Shown piece by piece: positions 58,963 through 64,000 of a DNA stretch of 64,000 nt; the first letter of the stretch is position 1; the number at the start of each line of letters is the position of its first letter. Source of the DNA: Sporomusaceae bacterium UBA7701 (GTDB taxonomy: Bacteria; Bacillota; Negativicutes; Sporomusales; UBA7701); NCBI GenBank assembly GCA_002482545.1, contig DLGF01000025.1, forward strand, positions 62,001 through 126,000. Reading direction: 5' to 3'. The notes beneath the pieces are model-generated. The model saw nothing but the letters and a program-made list of their open reading frames with translations. It did not search any database and was not told the origin of the DNA. The position numbers and the translations under genes are program-made.

Positions 58963-61337
58963 TCCATCTATTTGACGGCGCCATGGGCACCATGCTGCAC
59001 CAGTCCGGACTGCCGACCGGCGCTTGCCCGGAGGGCTGGAATCTTACGAACCCGGCGGCCATCACCTCGATTCACCGCCGCTATGTGGAAAGCGGCGCCG
59101 ATATTATCGAAACCAATACTTTTGGCGGAAGCCGGATCAAACTCCAAAATTACGGTCTGGAAGACCAGGTAAACGAAATCAATCGGGCGGCGGTGCGAAT
59201 CGCCAAAGCAGCCTGCGGACCGTCGACCAAAGTGGCCGGTTCGGTCGGGCCGACCGGCCAATTGATCGCTCCTCTGGGCGAGCTTGCCTTCGAGGATGCC
59301 TACCGGGCGTTTTATGAACAAATCAGCGCACTGGCCGGCGGCGGGGCGGACCTGATTATTATCGAAACGATTATCGACATCCAGGAAATGCGGGCTGCCC
59401 TGCTGGCGGCCAAGGCCGCCTCCTCCCTCCCGGTTATTTGTCAGTTGTCCTTCGGCGCCGACGGACGGACGGTTACCGGCACCGATCCCCGTACCGCCGC
59501 CATTGTTCTGGAGGCGATGGGCGCGGATATCGTCGGGGCCAACTGTTCGTTAGGCCCCGCCCAGCTGGTGGATATCGTTTCCGCTCTGGCCAAGGCCTGC
59601 AGCAAACCCGTCAGCGTTCAGCCCAATGCCGGCATGCCGCGCCTGGAAAACGGCCAGACGGTCTTCCCGATGGGGCCCGAAGAACTGGCCGCCTGGGCGT
59701 TGAAGCTCATCCAGGCGGGGGCCACTTATATCGGCGGTTGCTGCGGCACAACCCCCGACCATATCAAAGCCGTCAGGCAAGCCCTGGCCGCGGCCGGCTC
59801 CTCCGCCGCCAGGACCGTCCAAACCGCCACGGCGCTCACCAGCCGGAGCAGGACCGTCCAGCTCGGGCCAGGTTCGCCCACCGTAGTGATCGGCGAGCGG
59901 ATCAATCCCACCGGACGAAAGACCCTGGCAGCGGAAATTCGCAACGGCAGCTTCGCCATGGTGAAAAAGGAAGCCCTGGCCCAAGTCCGGGCAGGCGCCG
60001 CTGTACTCGACATCAATATGGGGGTGCCCGGCATCAACCAGCCGGCGGCCATGCGCCAGGCCGTGGAAGAGCTTTCGCTGCTCACCGACGTGCCCTTGGC
60101 CATCGACACGACCGACCCCGAATCTCTGGAAGCCGGCCTGCGGGCCTTTCCCGGCAGGGCCCTGGTAAACTCGGTGTCTGCCGAGCCCGAACGGATAGCC
60201 TCTTTTCTCCCCCTCGCCAAAAAATACGGGGCCGCAGTCCTGTGCCTCCCCATAGCGCCCGGGGGCGTCCCCGCCACGGCGGCCGAGCGGCTGGAGGTTG
60301 CCCGCGCAATCGTCGAAGCCGCCTATCTTGCCGGCCTGCGGCCACAGGACCTCCTGCTGGACCCGCTAGTGCTGACCGTAGCCGCCGAAGCCCAGGCGGC
60401 CCTGGAAACCCTGGAGACCCTCCGCCTCTATCGCCGGTATTTCGGGTTTCCTACCGCTATGGGCCTGAGCAATATTTCCTACGGCCTGCCCCGGCGGGAC
60501 ATTATGAACGCCGCCTTTTTGGCGATGGCGCTGACAGCCGGTTTGGACGCCCCGATCCTCAACCCTTACGATCCGCTCATCCAGGACGTCCTGCACTCCA
60601 CCGCCGCCCTGCTGTCCCACGACCGGAACGGGCGGCGCTACAGCGAAACTTACGCCGCTCATACCGCCCCTTCGCCCGAGCAAGACATCCGGGAAGGGAC
60701 GGCGGACATCCTCGCCCGGATCAAGCAGGCGGTGCTTTCCGGCGAAAAGGAAGCCGTCCCCGAGCTCATTCAGGAAGCCCTGAAGCTCGGCCACAGCCCC
60801 CTCGGCATCACCGAACAGGCGCTGACGGCAGCCATGAATGAAATCGGGGAAGCCTTCGGCCAGGGCCGCTGCTTTTTGCCGCAGGTAATGCTGGCTGCGG
60901 AAACCATGCGGTCGGCCTTCCTTACCCTGAAAGAAGCGCTCCCCTCTCTTGTCGCCCAAACCGCGGGAACCGTCATCCTGGCCACCGTGAAGGGCGATAT
61001 TCATGATTTAGGCAAAAATATCGTCGCCGCCCTGATGGAGAATAACGGCTTCCGAGTGATCGATCTGGGCAAAGATGTCCCGCCGGAAAAAATAGTGGAG
61101 GCCGCCGCCGCAGAAAAAGCCGACTGTGTGGGCCTGTGCGCGCTGATGACCACGACATTGCCCCAGGTAAACATTACGATCGACGCCCTGAGGGGCGCCG
61201 GGTCGCCGGCCAAAATTATCGTCGGCGGGGCGGTGGTGACCGAAGACTACGCCGCAGCAGCCGGAGCCGACGCCTACGCCTCCAACGGCGTCGAAGCGGT
61301 AAAGCTGGCGAAGAAACTGGCTGGAATAAAAAACTAA
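58959..61337 (+). CDS. metH: Cobalamin-dependent methionine synthase, without activation domain
   Basis: This 792-residue protein starts at ATG 58959 (AGAAAGGAG upstream; ATGA overlap with the previous gene). The homocysteine-binding domain (FDGAMGTMLHQSGL; zinc Cys in GANCSLGP and GGCCGTTPDHI) is followed by the pterin-binding domain from about residue 310 (VVIGERINPTGRKTLAAEIR) and the B12 cap and B12 domains from about 590, with VKGDIHDLGKNIVAALMENN carrying the DxHxxG cobalt ligand. It transfers a methyl group from methyltetrahydrofolate to homocysteine. The upstream SAM riboswitch controls it. Confidence 0.96.
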   Translation: MIHLFDGAMGTMLHQSGLPTGACPEGWNLTNPAAITSIHRRYVESGADIIETNTFGGSRIKLQNYGLEDQVNEINRAAVRIAKAACGPSTKVAGSVGPTGQLIAPLGELAFEDAYRAFYEQISALAGGGADLIIIETIIDIQEMRAALLAAKAASSLPVICQLSFGADGRTVTGTDPRTAAIVLEAMGADIVGANCSLGPAQLVDIVSALAKACSKPVSVQPNAGMPRLENGQTVFPMGPEELAAWALKLIQAGATYIGGCCGTTPDHIKAVRQALAAAGSSAARTVQTATALTSRSRTVQLGPGSPTVVIGERINPTGRKTLAAEIRNGSFAMVKKEALAQVRAGAAVLDINMGVPGINQPAAMRQAVEELSLLTDVPLAIDTTDPESLEAGLRAFPGRALVNSVSAEPERIASFLPLAKKYGAAVLCLPIAPGGVPATAAERLEVARAIVEAAYLAGLRPQDLLLDPLVLTVAAEAQAALETLETLRLYRRYFGFPTAMGLSNISYGLPRRDIMNAAFLAMALTAGLDAPILNPYDPLIQDVLHSTAALLSHDRNGRRYSETYAAHTAPSPEQDIREGTADILARIKQAVLSGEKEAVPELIQEALKLGHSPLGITEQALTAAMNEIGEAFGQGRCFLPQVMLAAETMRSAFLTLKEALPSLVAQTAGTVILATVKGDIHDLGKNIVAALMENNGFRVIDLGKDVPPEKIVEAAAAEKADCVGLCALMTTTLPQVNITIDALRGAGSPAKIIVGGAVVTEDYAAAAGADAYASNGVEAVKLAKKLAGIKN

Positions 61338-61342
61338 AACAA

Positions 61343-61366
61343 AAAGGCCAGCGTATGCTGGCCTTT
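61343..61366. terminator. Bidirectional terminator between metH and noc
   Basis: AAAGGCCAGC/GCTGGCCTTT with loop GTAT, flanked by A and T runs, one base from the noc stop codon. Confidence 0.85.
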
Positions 61367-61367
61367 C

Positions 61368-62246
61368 CTATTTCTTCCGCCGCTTGGGAATCTTTAGGTT
61401 CAGGGTAATGTATTCCTCGTCCTGGTTTTGCGTCAGGCGAACTTTCAACCCGGCCTTTTTCATTTCGCCGACCACATGATTGATGGTATTCAGAAAAATC
61501 CGGACATCCTTGATGATTTTGACGACATTTTGCTTGGGAGCCTTTTTCTCCATTTCCCGGGAAATATCCTCCAGGACGCCTTCGATTAGATCTTCGGTCT
61601 CCCGGACATTCAGCCCGTTCTGGCGAATGGAGGCCAGTATTTCCTGCTGCCGGCCGGGGTCCTCGATCTTTAGCAGGGCCCGGGCATGACGCTCCGTCAG
61701 GCTATCGCTGACCAGGGTCTGGCGAATCTCGGGAGCCAGGCGCAGCAGCCGCAATTTATTGGCAATCGTAGATTGATTCTTTCCTACCCTCCGGGCCAGA
61801 TCTTCCTGGGTCAGGCCAAAATTCGTCAGCAACAGTTGAAAGCCCTCCGCCTCCTCCAGATAGTGAAGGTCCTCCCGCTGAAGATTCTCAATCATCGCCA
61901 GCTCGGCCATTTCCTTGTCGTCGAGCTCCCGGACGATGGCCGGTACGGCTGTCAGTCCCGCAATTTTAGCGGCCCGGAAGCGGCGTTCGCCGGCAACGAT
62001 TTCAAAACCGGCCGGAGTCCGGCGGACCAAAAGCGGTTGAAGAATGCCATGTTCACGAACCGATGCGGCCAGGTCCTGCAGGCCTTCATCGTTGAAAGTC
62101 TTGCGGGGCTGAAAGGGATTGGGGATGATCTCCCCGATATGTATCTCATGAATATCCGTACTGTCCCCTGCTCCCGGCTCCGAAGACGCTTTTCCTGGTT
62201 CGGGATCAGTACTGTTTATCCCCAGCAGTCTTGCCAACTTGTTCAT
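61368..62246 (-). CDS. noc: Nucleoid occlusion protein Noc
   Basis: This 292-residue ParB-family CTPase begins MNKLARLLGIN, an amphipathic start suited to membrane contact. IIPNPFQPRKTFNDEGLQDL, FEIVAGERRFRAAKIAGLTA, LAMIENLQREDLHYLEEAEG and the helix-turn-helix GLTQEDLARRVGKNQSTIAN are shared with ParB, but the recognition helix differs and the position next to rsmG is that of noc. It prevents division over the chromosome by binding Noc sites and the membrane. An exact Noc-binding sequence lies inside the gene. Confidence 0.93.
   Translation of the reverse strand: MNKLARLLGINSTDPEPGKASSEPGAGDSTDIHEIHIGEIIPNPFQPRKTFNDEGLQDLAASVREHGILQPLLVRRTPAGFEIVAGERRFRAAKIAGLTAVPAIVRELDDKEMAELAMIENLQREDLHYLEEAEGFQLLLTNFGLTQEDLARRVGKNQSTIANKLRLLRLAPEIRQTLVSDSLTERHARALLKIEDPGRQQEILASIRQNGLNVRETEDLIEGVLEDISREMEKKAPKQNVVKIIKDVRIFLNTINHVVGEMKKAGLKVRLTQNQDEEYITLNLKIPKRRKK
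61552..61565. promoter_or_regulatory. Exact Noc-binding sequence inside noc
   Basis: ATTTCCCGGGAAAT, identical to the 14-bp Noc-binding consensus of Bacillus subtilis, lies within the noc coding sequence (encoding part of DISREME). Confidence 0.75.
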
Positions 62247-62332
62247 GAACCCACCGCCTCATAATCCATAATCCATAAATAATAACAAAATATATAAGCA
62301 GTATTCGGCATTAGGCGGTAGTTTCCTTTCAA

Positions 62333-63055
62333 TTACAGCGGCTTTTTTTCCGGTATTCCCGGGCGCCGGGGAAAGCCGGCCGGGGTTGGTCCGGACTTAC
62401 GGATGTAAATGACGGCCCGGCGGTCATCCAGTCCGGGCAACGAGACATTTTTAACCTCATCCACCGAAGAAGCCAGCGTTTTAATGGCCGGTTGGGCTTC
62501 GGCGAGCTCCTCCTGATATTGCGCCCCCTTTAAGGCGATAAAATAACCGCCGGGCCGGACAAGAGGCAGGCACAGCTCCGCCAGGGTGTTCAAACGGGCC
62601 ACCGCCCTTGAGAGGGCCACCTGGTGGCGGTCCCGCTGCTCCTTCTGCCGTCCGGCCTCTTCCGCCCTGGCATGTACCAGCTTGACGTCCTTTAGTCCGA
62701 GCTGGCCGACGACGTCCTGCAAAAAAATCAGCCGCTTATTCAAGGAGTCGATCAGCGTCAACCGGATGTCAGGCCGGAAGATTTTCAGGGGTATGCCGGG
62801 AAATCCGGCCCCGGTGCCGACATCCGCCACCGTGCAGCCCGGCGGAAAAAAACGCTCGTCATAGCAGGAAAGCGAATCGATCATATGCTTTACCGCCACC
62901 TCGCGGGGCTCGGTTATCGCTGTGAGATTGATCTTTTCATTCCAGGAAAGCAGTAATTGCTGATAAAGCGAAAAAGCGGCCAGGTGGTCCAGCGTCAACG
63001 CTATTCCGTACTCTTCCGCCGCTTCGCGGAGAATATCCGAAAAACTCATGCTCAT
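62333..63055 (-). CDS. rsmG: 16S rRNA (guanine-N7) methyltransferase G
   Basis: This 240-residue protein has NLTAITEPREVAVKHMIDSL near residue 45 and SAM-binding motif I VADVGTGAGFPGIPLKI near 75, followed by LIDSLNKRLIFLQDV. It methylates G527 of 16S rRNA. The start ATG overlaps the stop of mnmG by four bases, the conserved mnmG-rsmG-noc arrangement. The C-terminal tail (GFPRRPGIPEKKPL) is basic. Confidence 0.96.
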   Translation of the reverse strand: MSMSFSDILREAAEEYGIALTLDHLAAFSLYQQLLLSWNEKINLTAITEPREVAVKHMIDSLSCYDERFFPPGCTVADVGTGAGFPGIPLKIFRPDIRLTLIDSLNKRLIFLQDVVGQLGLKDVKLVHARAEEAGRQKEQRDRHQVALSRAVARLNTLAELCLPLVRPGGYFIALKGAQYQEELAEAQPAIKTLASSVDEVKNVSLPGLDDRRAVIYIRKSGPTPAGFPRRPGIPEKKPL

Positions 63056-64000
63056 TCCTCCCGGCGCTTCAGTTGCTCCAAATAAACAAGCAGTATCGAA
63101 ATATCGGCCGGCGAAACGCCGGATATACGCGCCGCCTGCCCCACGGAGGCGGGCTGAATTTTAGCCAGCTTCTGCCGCGCTTCCAGCGAAAGCCCCCCGA
63201 TTTGCGCATAATCAATATCCGGCGGCAGCAGTCTGGCCTCCAGTTTGGCGGCCCGCTCCACCTGCTCGGCCTGTTTCTTGATATAGCCTTCATATTTGAT
63301 CGCGATTTCCACCTGCTCCCTCACAGCCGGCGATAGCCCGGGGAGGTCAAAGTAGAGGCGCAGCAGCTCGTAGCTGACTTCGGTCCGCCTGAGCAGCTCC
63401 GATAGATTGCTCCCCGACCGCAGTTCGCTCGTGCCCATATTCCGCAGTTTTTCCTGGATATCGGGAACAGGGGTGATCATTGTTCTGGCCAATAGCGACA
63501 ACGCCCGGTCAATGGCGTCCCGCTTGAGCAAAAAACGGTTATACCGCTCGTCGCCTGCCAGCCCCACCCGTCGCCCCAGTTCCGTCAAGCGGAGATCGGC
63601 GTTGTCCTGTCGCAGAATCAGCCGGTATTCAGCCCGCGAAGTCATGATCCGGTATGGCTCATTGGTGCCTTTGGTGACAAGGTCGTCGATCAGGACGCCG
63701 ATATAAGCCTCGGCGCGGCCAAGAGTGAAGGGCGGTTTCTTTTTAACTTGGAGCGCCGCGTTGATCCCGGCGATCAAGCCTTGGGCGGCAGCCTCCTCAT
63801 AGCCTGAAGTCCCGTTCGCCTGCCCGGCGGAAAAAAGTCCGGCAATATGCTTGAATTCGAGGGTAGCCTTGAGTTGGGTCGGGTCGACACAGTCGTATTC
63901 AATGGCGTAGCCGGGCCGCATGATCTCCACGCGCTCAAGGCCGGGTATGGTCCGCAGAAAGGCGTATTGCACCTCGACCGGCAGACTGGTGGACATCCCC
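63052..64000 (-). CDS. mnmG: tRNA uridine carboxymethylaminomethyl synthesis protein MnmG, partial
   Basis: About 316 C-terminal residues are present; the N-terminal FAD-binding half lies beyond the right edge (the full family length is about 620-640). Diagnostic segments are AIEYDCVDPTQLKATLEFKH, LFSAGQANGTSGYEEAAAQG, MTSRAEYRLILRQDNADLRL and the C-terminal helical domain with EARQKLAKIQPASVGQAARI. With MnmE it modifies the wobble uridine of several tRNAs. An in-frame Met near 63996 is internal, not the start. Confidence 0.95.
   Translation of the reverse strand, partial: GMSTSLPVEVQYAFLRTIPGLERVEIMRPGYAIEYDCVDPTQLKATLEFKHIAGLFSAGQANGTSGYEEAAAQGLIAGINAALQVKKKPPFTLGRAEAYIGVLIDDLVTKGTNEPYRIMTSRAEYRLILRQDNADLRLTELGRRVGLAGDERYNRFLLKRDAIDRALSLLARTMITPVPDIQEKLRNMGTSELRSGSNLSELLRRTEVSYELLRLYFDLPGLSPAVREQVEIAIKYEGYIKKQAEQVERAAKLEARLLPPDIDYAQIGGLSLEARQKLAKIQPASVGQAARISGVSPADISILLVYLEQLKRREE

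Overview
The window looks like the origin-proximal part of a chromosome from a spore-forming, GC-rich anaerobic member of the Firmicutes. Sporomusaceae or another Negativicute is my best guess. The sequence evidence is the order mnmG-rsmG-noc-parA-parB, then yyaC, ychF, rpsF-ssb-rpsR, gdpP-rplI-lonC-dnaB and purB-purA, two exact parS sites, sporulation-associated genes (yyaC, lonC), a selenocysteine pathway, and a hydrogenase maturase (hydF). The species assignment is inference; no rRNA gene is present.

Layout from left to right. (1) About 0.6-10.4 kb is a minus-strand catabolic operon under a GntR/FCD regulator. It carries an enolase-superfamily dehydratase, a complete tripartite tricarboxylate transporter (TctC-TctB-TctA), two LarA/DUF2088-type proteins (one broken by an amber codon) and a two-subunit UxaA-type dehydratase. 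(2) About 10.4-19.2 kb is an AT-rich accessory island. It holds two small Xre regulators, a 1286-residue TPR/GreAB-C-like/PIN-like protein, a Phd/RelE module, a lone methyltransferase between palindromic repeats, an excisionase-like remnant and an NYN-cold-shock fusion. Remnants of tRNA-Gly, the 3' end of tmRNA and a tyrosine integrase show it was built by integrative elements. (3) About 19.2-22.1 kb holds tRNA-Gly(CCC), small genes, a phosphoribosyltransferase and a Lys-Glu-Val-Asp-Phe tRNA operon. (4) About 22.2-36.3 kb is the conserved replication, translation and purine block. (5) About 36.3-39.3 kb is a selenium operon: selD (itself a selenoprotein through an in-frame UGA), yedF, a DUF3343 gene, then an MscS channel and DUF951. 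(6) About 39.4-45.5 kb has a proline-rich protein, a cation efflux protein and a split, ferredoxin-linked glutamate synthase preceded by a ykkC-type riboswitch, probably of the ppGpp class. (7) About 45.6-48.9 kb is selA-selB. (8) About 49-56.2 kb holds spore and envelope genes (yyaC, two YkuS proteins, a bactofilin, an M23 peptidase, DUF4446), a class V aminotransferase, hydF and aspA. (9) About 56.3-64 kb holds parB, parA, a SAM riboswitch driving a split cobalamin methionine synthase, noc, rsmG and the 3' part of mnmG, which runs off the right edge.

How the parts work together. selD, selA and selB supply the selenocysteine machinery except tRNA-Sec, which I did not find here. parA, parB, noc, two parS sites and one Noc-binding site form the chromosome segregation and division-control set. 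The accessory island is the place most likely to hold something undescribed, and its strongest candidate is the TPR/GreAB-C/PIN-like protein.
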